Origin: Alphaproteobacteria bacterium
GTDB taxonomy: Bacteria; Pseudomonadota; Alphaproteobacteria; Paracaedibacterales; JAKBAR01
Direction: 5' to 3'
Assembly: GCA_019745755.1 (NCBI GenBank)
Contig: JAIESS010000009.1
Coordinates: 1 to 12,911 of the forward strand
DNA length: 12,911 nucleotides
Shown here: positions 5,980-12,911 of the stretch, one piece after another
Position numbering within the stretch: position 1 is the stretch's first letter
Layout of the letters: each line of letters opens with the position of its first letter
The notes under the pieces: model-generated
The model's input: the letters and a program-made list of their open reading frames with translations, nothing else
What the model was told of the DNA's origin: nothing
Database searches by the model: none
Made by a program: the position numbers and the translations under genes

Positions 5980-7602
5980 ATGCTAAAGATTTTCATTTTA
6001 TGCCTTTGTTTCATTGTTCCAGCCTTTACAGAAGCATCAAAAATAGCGACTATTCATGCAAAAAATCACTCTCATCCTAATCAGAAGGATGGCAGAGAAA
6101 AAGATTCTGCCACAGATGACCGTGTCTCCCCCTCAATCTGGTTTGATGAAAATGGTGAGATGACATCTTGTGGAAAAAAGGCTCTGCATCTTCTTAAATC
6201 AGCGCCCAAACATGGTATTAATGCGAAAGAGTTTGGGAAAATTCTGCATCTTACGGAAGGAAAATTAGCTGCTGGAGGCCGAGCTGAAGCTGAAACTATG
6301 ATGCAAGAGGCCATAATTTTGTATATTAACGACCTCACAGGAGGCAAAGAACGCGAAACTTTTGCAAAAAAACACCCCTCTCTTTCAAAATCTGTGGATG
6401 CCAAAAAAATACTTATAGAGGGAACAGAGGATGGTTGCCTTAGGCTAAATCATTTTATACCAACCTCTCACCTCTATAAATCCCTTCAAAAGGCCCTTAT
6501 CAAATATCATGGGTATGTCAAAAAGGCTACACAAGAGGGTGACCCGGCCTTTAAACTCGAGACTACTCTTAAAAAAGGATCAAAAGGTAAAGACGTTTTT
6601 GCTCTACGAAAGTATTTGGCCTTTTACGGCTATCTTGATGCTGCTCATAGTGAGGTAGACGATCCCAAACATGATCTTTTTGATGAAGCCTTGGAAGAGG
6701 TTGTTAAAAAATTCCAAGCACACCATTGCTGGGAAGGAGATGGCGTTATTGGTCCCCAAACAAAGCATCTTTTCACAATTACAGCCGAAGACCGTTTCAA
6801 CCTAATTCGTCTCAATCTTCAACGGTGGCGTTATCTTCAGTATCCTTTACCTAGTCGTCATATTATTGTCAATGTGGCAGGGTATACGGTTGATGCACTG
6901 GATGATAATAAGGTGACCCTTTCCATGCGCGCCGTTGTGGGGATGCCAAGCCGCAAAACCCCCCTTTTTGAAGCGCCCATGACACATTTTATTTTTAATC
7001 CCACATGGACGGTACCCGATGGTATTTTTTATAAGGATAAGCTACCTAAAATTCTTTCTGATCCTGACTATTTAGAGCGCATGGGGGTTTTTATGAAAGG
7101 ACATGATGGCCTTCCCATTGATACGGACGCTGTGGATTGGTATGATCGATCAGAACGGCCACGTATCACCTATCCACCGGGGCGTTCTAATCCTTTGGGG
7201 CAAGTTAAGTTTCAAATTCAAAATAAGTTTACGATTTATCTCCATGACACGAATCAAAAGGAATATCTTAAGAAAAACAAGCGCGCGAAATCATCGGGGT
7301 GTATTCGTCTTGAAAAACCTCGTGAACTTGTAGCTTGGTTGGATAAGGGAGATACATACGGTGACATTGATGCTGTTAATGCAGCTCTTACAAATCGCAC
7401 GACATCGTGGCATCCTCTCAAAGAATCTGTTCCAGTCTATTTTGTATATATCACAACGTGGGTAGATGAGGATGGTTATCTCAACTTCAGTGATGATCCT
7501 TACAAATACGACCAAGAGGAGCTCAAAAAATTCAAGAATGAGAAAAATTCCACATTAGAAGATGTTGACGAAACCGCCCTGAATGAGGAAGTAAGTGCTT
7601 AG
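5980..7602 (+). CDS. L,D-transpeptidase, YcbB/LdtD type, exported
   Basis: This enzyme forms 3-3 cross-links between diaminopimelate residues of peptidoglycan in the periplasm. The 540-residue protein has the YcbB layout: signal peptide (about 1-19); scaffold domain opening with SIWFDENGEMT (residues 52-62); peptidoglycan-binding domain (about 195-265, GSKGKDVFALRKYL and VVKKFQAHH..GDGVIGPQTK); and a YkuD catalytic domain with HDT (His422) and SSGCIRL (Ser439-Gly-Cys441, Arg443). The C-terminal VPVYFVYITTWVDEDG matches the family's end. All catalytic residues are present. E. coli YcbB is 615 residues, so this one is somewhat shorter. The start is ATG 5980-5982; an adjacent GTG at 5977 would add one residue. 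No strong ribosome-binding site is seen. The charged tail rich in Glu and Asp after residue 505 is not typical. Confidence 0.95.
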   Translation: MLKIFILCLCFIVPAFTEASKIATIHAKNHSHPNQKDGREKDSATDDRVSPSIWFDENGEMTSCGKKALHLLKSAPKHGINAKEFGKILHLTEGKLAAGGRAEAETMMQEAIILYINDLTGGKERETFAKKHPSLSKSVDAKKILIEGTEDGCLRLNHFIPTSHLYKSLQKALIKYHGYVKKATQEGDPAFKLETTLKKGSKGKDVFALRKYLAFYGYLDAAHSEVDDPKHDLFDEALEEVVKKFQAHHCWEGDGVIGPQTKHLFTITAEDRFNLIRLNLQRWRYLQYPLPSRHIIVNVAGYTVDALDDNKVTLSMRAVVGMPSRKTPLFEAPMTHFIFNPTWTVPDGIFYKDKLPKILSDPDYLERMGVFMKGHDGLPIDTDAVDWYDRSERPRITYPPGRSNPLGQVKFQIQNKFTIYLHDTNQKEYLKKNKRAKSSGCIRLEKPRELVAWLDKGDTYGDIDAVNAALTNRTTSWHPLKESVPVYFVYITTWVDEDGYLNFSDDPYKYDQEELKKFKNEKNSTLEDVDETALNEEVSA

Positions 7603-7603
7603 A

Positions 7604-7628
7604 ATAGGATTATTTCCTATGAAATAGG
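7604..7628 (+). repeat. Overlapping, mutually exclusive hairpins after the L,D-transpeptidase gene
   Basis: ATAGGA (7604-7609) pairs with TCCTAT (7615-7620). The same middle segment, CCTAT (7616-7620), can instead pair with ATAGG (7624-7628) across a three-base loop. The two stems cannot form together. Neither is followed by a T-run. They may just protect the 3' end of the transpeptidase mRNA. Confidence 0.35.
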
Positions 7629-7665
7629 GTTTCCATTGATTCATCTAAAAAGAAACACCTAAAAA

Positions 7666-7680
7666 TGCTCTTATAGAGCA
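7666..7680 (-). terminator. Hairpin with T-runs on the minus strand
   Basis: TGCTCT (7666-7671), loop TAT, AGAGCA (7675-7680) is a perfect six-base stem flanked by five A residues on the 5' side and five on the 3' side. On the minus strand it therefore reads as a stem followed by TTTTT, the form of an intrinsic terminator. No minus-strand gene ends here, but it could stop antisense transcripts running out of the convergent gene at 8640-9881. On the plus strand it lacks a T-run. Confidence 0.4.
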
Positions 7681-7753
7681 AAAAGTGGGAAACACAAAGA
7701 CATTCGTTGTATACTCCAGTAAGAGTATGGCAAACCCTAGAAGAAGCTCATTA

Positions 7754-8626
7754 ATGAATCAGGTTGTTCCTACTATCTTTGATCGAAAAAAAATAGCACG
7801 TCACCGAGAACGAGGTGATCTGACGCGCTTAGAAAAACTTTTGACGTGGTCGTCTCATGAACTTGTGACGCGTTTAGACTTAGTAAAGCGGCATTTTGAT
7901 ATTATTACAGAAGTGGGGACACAAGGCGATTATCTCTATACATTGCTTAAAAAATCCTATGCCTTTAAACATTATATTCAAGGGGATTTCATTCCCCGAC
8001 AGTCTCAAAAAGAGCCGCCTTATATTCAAATGGATGAAGAGTGGTTACCCTTTAAGGGGCAAAGTGTTGATCTTATGCTGGGGCATTTGACATGGCATTT
8101 TCAAAATGATCTGCCGGGATTTTTAAGACAAGCCCGTTATGCACTTAAACCCGATGGATTAATATTAGGTGTCATGTTCGGTGAAAACACACTAAACGAG
8201 CTAAGCCAATCTTTTTTCAAAGCACAACAAGAGCTTTATGGCGGCGTAACGCCCATGACGGCGCCTATGGTCACAGCGTATCAAATGGGTGATTTACTCC
8301 TTCGTGCAGGATTTGCCCTTCCCGTTGTGGAGAAGCATACCCTTCATATTCACTACGCATCGCTTTTTGACTTATTAAAAGATATTCAAGCTCTTGGGGC
8401 TCAAGCGAGTTTGTACCAAACGAATATTCATCAAAGAGGGGGGATGATAAGCAAAGCACTTCTTTTAAAAACAGAAAATATGTATAGAGAGCATTTTTCA
8501 ACCCATGACGGAAAGTTCAATGTAACTCTTGATTTTCTTTTTGTATCGGGATGGGCACCCCATGCATCGCAGCAAAAAGCACTCCCACCCCATCATGCAC
8601 AAAACCGTCTGACGGATACTCTATGA
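7754..8626 (+). CDS. NDUFAF5-like SAM-dependent methyltransferase-fold protein
   Basis: The 290-residue protein matches the family of the mitochondrial complex I assembly factor NDUFAF5 and its alphaproteobacterial homologues. Signatures: VPTIFDRKKIARHRERG at residues 5-21; LPFKGQSVDLMLGHLTWHFQNDLPGFL at 98-124; LKPDGLILGVMFGENTLNEL at 131-150; and the family end LFVSGWAPHASQQKALPP at 262-279. The start is ATG 7754-7756, preceded by AGAAG and giving a typical family N-terminus; in-frame GTG 7685 and ATG 7727 would add 23 and 9 residues. Oddity: the SAM-binding motif I, normally like LDLGCGTG, reads EVGTQGDYL (53-61), so SAM binding or activity may be altered. NDUFAF5 hydroxylates a complex I arginine in mitochondria; the bacterial role is not settled. 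The gene converges on 8640-9881, with 13 bases between stops. Confidence 0.85.
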   Translation: MNQVVPTIFDRKKIARHRERGDLTRLEKLLTWSSHELVTRLDLVKRHFDIITEVGTQGDYLYTLLKKSYAFKHYIQGDFIPRQSQKEPPYIQMDEEWLPFKGQSVDLMLGHLTWHFQNDLPGFLRQARYALKPDGLILGVMFGENTLNELSQSFFKAQQELYGGVTPMTAPMVTAYQMGDLLLRAGFALPVVEKHTLHIHYASLFDLLKDIQALGAQASLYQTNIHQRGGMISKALLLKTENMYREHFSTHDGKFNVTLDFLFVSGWAPHASQQKALPPHHAQNRLTDTL

Positions 8627-8639
8627 GATACAAATAAAG

Positions 8640-9881
8640 TTACGACGCATCCTCCTCCTCTGTGCTCTCCTCTTCTTTAGCATCTCCCGCATCGCTATCT
8701 TCGTTATCAGCCTCTTCAGAGTCAGCATCATCACCTTCAGCCGCATTAGCACTTTCATCATCAGAGTCATCCTCCTCGTCATCACCCGCTACATTACCAT
8801 CCAAGGTTTTTTTATCAGGTTTAGCTGTTGACGTGTCATCGTCTTTATCATTACTTTCATCGTCCTCCTCCTCATTATCCGTTAGTTTTTGAAAGATTTT
8901 GGCTTCGGATGTATCAACAAGAGAGTCTTTCTTTCCTGATTTTCCACGCTTTAAGATATTTTCCTCATCATCATCCTCAGATTTCTTTGATGATTTTTTG
9001 TCCATTGTTTTGTCACTGGAAGGACCTGTATCTTTGGGAGTAACACCATTTTTAATCAGCATTCGTACAGCTTCTGTTTTTGCAGATCCTGGATCCACAG
9101 GGCGCGGTTTATAAAGAGACGCGCGGGATATCAAAATTCCTATGGGTTCATGCTGATCACTTCCTGCTTCATCTGGGGTCGCCTCCGTATAAAGGGCACA
9201 ATATTCAGGAATTTTAATACGAAGCATTTTGAAAGCTTCGAGCTTATCCTTATCGATCACATTCACAACATTTTTAGGATCAGGTTTAAAGGCATAGACA
9301 GCATATTGGCGCTTATCCAATCCCTTATAGAATCCCCAAGGTTTACGCATCATGCCATTATTAAGGTCATACTCCCCATCTGTTGAGACTTTTTCAAAAC
9401 CCTCATAGGAAAAGCCTTTGAAAACCTCGCGAATATCTTTGTCCTCAAGGCCGCGCGGACAAATGGCAAGTTTTTTAGCAAAGGGCATAGCCTCTGTTTT
9501 TTTATCACTTTTATCTTTTGTATTTTTTTTAGGCTTATCTTCTTTTTTTGATTTTTTTGAGTCTAATAATCCCTTTTTATCTTTCTTGCCTGTCTTAGAA
9601 TCCTCTTTATCTGCATCATCATCACTTGTATCTTCCGCATCATCTTTGTTTTCAGAGTTATCCTCTTCATCAGTCTCTTTAGCGTCATCTGTGTTATCAT
9701 TCTTGCTGTCATCATCTGCATCAACAGCATCTGAACTTTCATCATTGCCCTCATCAGTATTGTCATCGCCGGTATCATCAGAGGCTGTATCTTCTGTATC
9801 AGCGTCGTCTGCTGCAAAGGAGGGACTAGATGCATAGCCCGTAACGGCCAAAAAACTAAGAAAGATTAAAAAAAATCGCAT
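8640..9881 (-). CDS. Exported low-complexity acidic protein with central domain, function unknown
   Basis: I do not recognise this 413-residue protein. It has five parts: a signal peptide (1-23, cleavage likely after SFA); an Asp/Glu/Ser/Thr/Asn region nearly without basic or hydrophobic residues (24-92); a lysine-rich block (about 93-133); an ordinary-composition central domain (134-285) with two cysteines (141 and 228), likely a disulphide; and a lysine-rich stretch (286-325) followed by an acidic tail (326-413). The central part contains a mixed Tyr/Phe/Arg pattern (GFYKGLDKRQYAVYAF, 183-198). Alternating acidic and basic blocks would make it largely disordered and able to bind cations or charged polymers; this is inference. 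The start ATG 9879-9881 has AGG seven bases upstream. Ser-rich open frames on the other strand are shadows of its biased codons. Confidence 0.85.
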   Translation of the reverse strand: MRFFLIFLSFLAVTGYASSPSFAADDADTEDTASDDTGDDNTDEGNDESSDAVDADDDSKNDNTDDAKETDEEDNSENKDDAEDTSDDDADKEDSKTGKKDKKGLLDSKKSKKEDKPKKNTKDKSDKKTEAMPFAKKLAICPRGLEDKDIREVFKGFSYEGFEKVSTDGEYDLNNGMMRKPWGFYKGLDKRQYAVYAFKPDPKNVVNVIDKDKLEAFKMLRIKIPEYCALYTEATPDEAGSDQHEPIGILISRASLYKPRPVDPGSAKTEAVRMLIKNGVTPKDTGPSSDKTMDKKSSKKSEDDDEENILKRGKSGKKDSLVDTSEAKIFQKLTDNEEEDDESNDKDDDTSTAKPDKKTLDGNVAGDDEEDDSDDESANAAEGDDADSEEADNEDSDAGDAKEEESTEEEDAS

Positions 9882-9911
9882 ATTGATACCTAAGTGTTAG
9901 GAAATACCCAT

Positions 9912-9934
9912 TCTCTCTAAGAGTAAGGGAGAGA
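9912..9934. repeat. Inverted repeat upstream of the acidic-protein gene
   Basis: TCTCTC (9912-9917) and GAGAGA (9929-9934) form a six-base inverted repeat with an 11-base loop, about 30 bases upstream of the acidic-protein start and 110 upstream of the divergent synthetase gene. It could be an operator or a 5' leader hairpin; purine/pyrimidine-run symmetry also arises easily by chance. Confidence 0.3.
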
Positions 9935-9984
9935 TCGTTAATAATTCGTTAAAAATAGAATTTTTTTAAGAAAAAAGAAGCAAC

Positions 9985-10013
9985 TTGACCTCTTTCAAAG
10001 TTTCAACTTTACT
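9985..10013 (+). promoter_or_regulatory. Candidate sigma-70 promoter of the acetoacetyl-CoA synthetase gene
   Basis: TTGACC (9985-9990) and TTTACT (10008-10013) are separated by 17 bases, matching five of six and four of six consensus positions. They lie 31 bases upstream of the start codon. Another -10 choice, TACTAA at 10010, would give a 19-base spacer. Confidence 0.45.
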
Positions 10014-10043
10014 AAATGAAGGAATGTCTCATTAAAATACGCT

Positions 10044-12002
10044 ATGAACGATCATGATCAACGGCTCTTGTGGGCCCCCTCATCCACAGAAATAAGTGCA
10101 TCAAACCTTTCAAAGTTTTTAAAATATACACAAAAAAAGGATTTTAATGACTTATATGCATGGTCGATAACAGATATTGAAGAGTTTTGGGGGGCTGTCG
10201 TCGAATTTTGCGCTATTATTGCGGACGATAACCCTGATTTTGTCATAAAATCCAAGGATTCTGTGGAAGATGCTGTGTTTTTTGATAAGACAAAGCTTAA
10301 TTTTGCAGAAAACCTACTCAAACGGCGTGATGATAAAACCGCTATTACTTTTATCTGTGAAGATAAGATTCAGCGCAATCTGTCCTATCATGACATATAC
10401 AATCACGTGAGTTCCTTGGAACAGTGGATGTCGTCCATCAATCTCCGAAAGGGCGATCGTGTGGGGTGCTATCTTCCCAATATACCTGAAGCAATCATCG
10501 GTATGCTTGCCACAGCAACCCACGGCGCCATTTGGTCCACATGCTCACCGGATTTTGGTGCATCGGCACTTATTGATCGCTTTGGACAGATAAACCCAAA
10601 GATTCTCTTTATAACGGATGGCTATTTTTATAATGGTAAAACCTTTGATGTTCTTGGCAAATTGCCAGAGATTCTTGATGCTATTCCGTCTATTGAGCAT
10701 GTTGTGATCATTCCTTATGTCAGTGATAGCACATCTTTAAACCTTCCCAAAACACAAGCAAAACTCCATCTTATTCAAAGTATTGAGGAGCAATTTCCCC
10801 CAAAGGACATTCACTTCAATCGCTATCCCTTTAATCAACCTCTCTATATCGTATATTCCTCAGGCACAACGGGTGTGCCCAAGTGTATTGTCCATGGCGC
10901 GGGTGGAACACTCCTTCAGCATATGAAGGAGCATCAGCTTCATTGTGATATAAAACGTGATGATGTGATTTTTTATTTCACGACATGCAGTTGGATGATG
11001 TGGCATTGGCTTGTCTCTACCTTAGCCAGCGAGGCCTCCATTCTTCTTTATGACGGCGCGCCCACATATCCCCGTATGGATTATTTATTTGAGCTTGCGG
11101 ATAAATATAATGTGAAGCTGTTTGGGACATCGGCAAAATATTTGGATAGCTTATCAAAGCATGATGTGTATCCAAAGGAAGCTTATGAGCTTAAGCATCT
11201 TCGCCTTATAACCTCCACAGGGTCGCCCCTGATGCCGCTCACCTTTGATTATGTCTACGCCCATATAAAAAGTAATGTATGTCTCGCTTCAATTTCTGGT
11301 GGGACGGATATTGTGTCGTGTTTTGTCCTTGGCAATCCAATCACTCCTGTTTACCGCGGAGAGATTCAAACAGCGGGACTCGGTCTTGCTGTGGATGTGC
11401 TGCGCAGTAATGGTGAAAAAGCAGATGTAGGTGAACAGGGGGAGCTTGTTTGTACACAACCTTTTCCTTGCCGTCCCGTTGGTTTTTGGAATGACCCTGG
11501 AAATGTGCGCTATCACAAGGCCTATTATGAACGTTTTCCAGGCATGTGGCATCATGGGGATTTTATCGAAAAGACGACACACAAGGGTTTTGTGATTTCA
11601 GGACGGTCCGATGCGACCCTTAATCCTGGCGGCGTGCGTATTGGGACAGCAGAAATTTACCGCCAGGTGGAGGCCCTTGATTTTATTCTTGAATCTATTG
11701 CAGTGGGTCAACCCTTTGACGGAGATGAGCGCGTTATTCTTTTTGTAAAAATGAAAGACGGCATTCATCTTACAGAAGATCTCGCACAGGAAATAAAACA
11801 ACACATTCGAAAGAACACAACACCTCGACACGTACCATCTAAAATCATCCAAGTCCCCGATATCCCACGGACAAAAAATAATAAAATTGCAGAAATTGCA
11901 GTAAAGGATGTGATGTTAGGCCACGCTATTGGCAATATAGGTTCCCTTCTCAACCCTGAGAGTCTTGTTTATTTTAAGGATGTGCCAGAACTGAGAGGGT
12001 AA
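10044..12002 (+). CDS. Acetoacetyl-CoA synthetase (acetoacetate-CoA ligase)
   Basis: This ATP-dependent enzyme joins acetoacetate to CoA, via an acyl-AMP intermediate, in ketone-body and polyhydroxybutyrate-related metabolism. The 652-residue protein is full length for the family. Landmarks: N-terminal acyl-CoA-synthetase domain with LYAWSITDIEEFWGAV (37-52) and LNFAENLL (85-92); P-loop YSSGTTGVPK (271-280); TTCSWMMWHWLVSTL (313-327); SGGTDI (418-423); HGDF (504-507); GRSDATLNPGGVRIG (520-534); and the C-terminal catalytic lysine region IPRTKNNKIAEIAVKD (607-622, Lys614 aligning with the usual GK position). The TTCSWMMWHW segment and SGGTDI distinguish it from acetyl-CoA synthetases. The start ATG 10044-10046 lacks a clear Shine-Dalgarno sequence; an AAGGA lies 20 bases or more upstream. 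No terminator is visible before the riboswitch promoter, 28 bases after the stop. Confidence 0.95.
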   Translation: MNDHDQRLLWAPSSTEISASNLSKFLKYTQKKDFNDLYAWSITDIEEFWGAVVEFCAIIADDNPDFVIKSKDSVEDAVFFDKTKLNFAENLLKRRDDKTAITFICEDKIQRNLSYHDIYNHVSSLEQWMSSINLRKGDRVGCYLPNIPEAIIGMLATATHGAIWSTCSPDFGASALIDRFGQINPKILFITDGYFYNGKTFDVLGKLPEILDAIPSIEHVVIIPYVSDSTSLNLPKTQAKLHLIQSIEEQFPPKDIHFNRYPFNQPLYIVYSSGTTGVPKCIVHGAGGTLLQHMKEHQLHCDIKRDDVIFYFTTCSWMMWHWLVSTLASEASILLYDGAPTYPRMDYLFELADKYNVKLFGTSAKYLDSLSKHDVYPKEAYELKHLRLITSTGSPLMPLTFDYVYAHIKSNVCLASISGGTDIVSCFVLGNPITPVYRGEIQTAGLGLAVDVLRSNGEKADVGEQGELVCTQPFPCRPVGFWNDPGNVRYHKAYYERFPGMWHHGDFIEKTTHKGFVISGRSDATLNPGGVRIGTAEIYRQVEALDFILESIAVGQPFDGDERVILFVKMKDGIHLTEDLAQEIKQHIRKNTTPRHVPSKIIQVPDIPRTKNNKIAEIAVKDVMLGHAIGNIGSLLNPESLVYFKDVPELRG

Positions 12003-12030
12003 GATTTAAATACAAGTCTCAATCTCCCCC

Positions 12031-12059
12031 TTGACCTTTCACAAAAACCCCCTCATAAA
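12031..12059 (+). promoter_or_regulatory. Candidate promoter of the cobalamin riboswitch
   Basis: TTGACC (12031-12036) and CATAAA (12054-12059) are separated by 17 bases. Transcription would start near 12066, right at the beginning of the riboswitch fold, which supports the assignment. Confidence 0.5.
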
Positions 12060-12065
12060 AGAATT

Positions 12066-12265
12066 ATCAGAGGTTCTCTTTTGAGATTAATCGGGAACAC
12101 GGTGTGTTTGTAAAGACACTTCAAGTCCGTGGCTATCCCTGTAACTGTAAGAAGCGAGCGTCCTTCGAAAACCACTGGATTATAAGCATCTGGGAAGGTG
12201 GAGTGACGCGTGAGAATGATTGAATATAATTATTTTGAAGCTTTGAGCCAGGAAACCGGCCTTAT
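12066..12265 (+). promoter_or_regulatory. Cobalamin (adenosylcobalamin) riboswitch
   Basis: This leader RNA binds cobalamin and lowers expression of the downstream receptor when the vitamin is plentiful. Conserved blocks are visible in order: AGGTTCTC (12071-12078), TCGGGAACACGGTG (12091-12104), GTCCGTGGCTATCCC followed by TGTAACTGTAAG (12126-12152), CCACTGG (12172-12178), TCTGGGAAGG (12189-12198), and the B12 box AGCCAGGAAACCGGCC (12246-12261). The outer stem can pair AGG (12071-12073) with CCT (12260-12262). It sits directly before a TonB-dependent receptor gene, its classical target. The B12 box differs from AGCCAGGAGACCTGCC at two positions. The exact ends are approximate. Confidence 0.95.
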
Positions 12266-12283
12266 GAAGTATCACTACTTTTT

Positions 12284-12334
12284 GATCACAGGAGATGATC
12301 GAAAGCGGCACTCCCGACAGTGATGCGCCCTGTG
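12284..12334 (+). promoter_or_regulatory. Possible expression platform of the cobalamin riboswitch
   Basis: Two foldings compete. GATCA (12284-12288) can pair with TGATC (12296-12300), leaving AGGAG in the loop. Alternatively CACAGG (12287-12292) pairs with CCTGTG (12329-12334), enclosing a second helix of GCG (12305-12307) with CGC (12326-12328) and CACT (12309-12312) with AGTG (12319-12322). The two cannot coexist. The region lies between the aptamer and the receptor's ribosome-binding site (12381-12385), where a switch would act; the coupling to ligand is inference. Confidence 0.35.
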
Positions 12335-12395
12335 GAAAATCCAAAGCAATGGAAAATTCACAGATCGTTGTCATTTTGAAAGGAGAAAAAGCCTC

Positions 12396-12911
12396 ATGCG
12401 CTACGCGTATTTTTGTTGTCTATTATCTATTTTTTGTTTCACTGCCGCTACGTCAGATACACTGACGCTACACACACCTGCTACCTTGCCCACTATCATT
12501 GTGAAGGATATTAAAAAGGCGGCATTCAAAAAGGATGTGCTGACCTGGGAAGCTGTAGAAAAAGAAAGTCCAAGGACTCTTGTAGATGTGCTTAAAAATG
12601 TAAATGGAATTTATATTACGCAAAGTGGTGGCGCTACCTCTGCATCATCACTCTTTCTCAGAGGCGGCAACCCCAACCACACTCTTGTCTTAAGTGATGG
12701 AATGAGGTCCATGGACCCAACAGTCGTTAACGGTAGCTTTAATGCAGGAGTATGGATTGCCTCTGATTTTGATGTCATAACCGTGAAAAAAGGTCCTCTC
12801 AGCAGCCTACATGGAAGCGATGCAGTGGCTGGCGTGATAAGTACAGAAATGGCTAAGGGGGAAGATCGTCAAACAACAATCTCGACACTTCATGGGAGCT
12901 TTGATACTCAC
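12396..12911 (+). CDS. btuB: BtuB-like TonB-dependent outer-membrane receptor (5' part, truncated)
   Basis: The first 172 codons of an outer-membrane receptor for cobalamin uptake are present, running off the window. A signal peptide (about 1-20, hydrophobic CCLLSIFCF core) is followed by a short linker with PTIIVKD (32-38) as a possible TonB box. The plug domain starts near 47: SPRTLVDVLKNVNGIYITQSGG, then SLFLRGGNPNHTLVLSDGMR (86-105) and VITVKKGPLSSLHGSDAVAGVIS (128-150), which match BtuB's IRG..HVLVLIDG and GPRSAVYGSDAIGGV patterns. The start ATG 12396-12398 has AGGAG (12381-12385) ten bases upstream. A cobalamin riboswitch upstream supports a B12 substrate; without it, a siderophore receptor would also be possible. 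The barrel is not visible. Confidence 0.9.
   Translation, partial: MRYAYFCCLLSIFCFTAATSDTLTLHTPATLPTIIVKDIKKAAFKKDVLTWEAVEKESPRTLVDVLKNVNGIYITQSGGATSASSLFLRGGNPNHTLVLSDGMRSMDPTVVNGSFNAGVWIASDFDVITVKKGPLSSLHGSDAVAGVISTEMAKGEDRQTTISTLHGSFDTH

Noticed and set aside
8604..8614. CCGTC-T-GACGG symmetry at the end of the methyltransferase gene as a terminator for the convergent gene
   Set aside because: Only a four-base stem with a three-base loop, and four Ts; it lies within coding sequence and may be chance.
9418..9837. 139-codon Ser/Leu-rich open frame opposite the acidic protein, with a similar 76-codon frame at 8662-8892
   Set aside because: GAT/GAA/GAC-rich codons of the acidic gene read as TCA/TTC/ATC on the other strand, giving long Ser-rich frames with no start signals. 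They are composition shadows.
12180..12374. 64-codon minus-strand frame across the riboswitch
   Set aside because: It lies opposite a well-conserved structured RNA and has no ribosome-binding site.
12295..12470. Small plus-strand frame starting ATG ATC GAA right after AGGAG in the riboswitch leader
   Set aside because: The AGGAG touches the ATG with no spacing, the frame overlaps the receptor start in another frame and the product resembles nothing. It is more likely part of the RNA fold.

Overview
The window looks like a replication-origin segment from an alphaproteobacterium of low G+C (about 40% by eye). The key evidence is hemE followed by an A+T-rich gap with several TTATNCACA DnaA boxes, with rho and hemJ close by; hemE next to oriC is a known alphaproteobacterial arrangement (Caulobacter, Rickettsia). 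Low G+C, several exported proteins without obvious relatives and an exported kinase-like protein would suit a host-associated lineage (Holosporales- or Rickettsiales-like), but that placement is inference.

Layout. 1-621 (-): 5' part of hemE. 622-1032: probable oriC, with six or seven DnaA-box matches, a palindromic box pair and helically phased TTAA half-sites. 1033-4503 (-): a likely operon hemJ, rho, a small exported protein of unknown function and an exported protein-kinase-like enzyme, all reading toward the origin. The last 28 bp of rho, stop codon included, are repeated just downstream of the small gene, so that gene sits between two copies of the rho tail. 4504-4978: A+T-rich gap with no supported gene. 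4979-5884 (-): EamA/DMT-family transporter. 5980-7602 (+): YcbB-type L,D-transpeptidase with signal peptide. 7754-8626 (+): NDUFAF5-like methyltransferase. 8640-9881 (-), convergent with it: a very acidic, low-complexity exported protein. 10044-12002 (+): acetoacetyl-CoA synthetase. 12031-12395: promoter, cobalamin riboswitch and possible expression platform, leading into 12396-12911 (+), the start of a BtuB-like TonB-dependent receptor cut by the window edge.

Functional themes. HemE and HemJ are both haem-synthesis enzymes, and rho belongs to the same conserved neighbourhood. The riboswitch-receptor pair is a vitamin B12 uptake unit expected to be shut down when cobalamin is plentiful. The L,D-transpeptidase implies 3-3 cross-linked peptidoglycan. 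The parts least explained by known systems are the exported kinase-like protein and small exported gene inserted between rho and oriC, and the acidic/lysine-block exported protein. No CRISPR array, transposase, rRNA or tRNA was seen.
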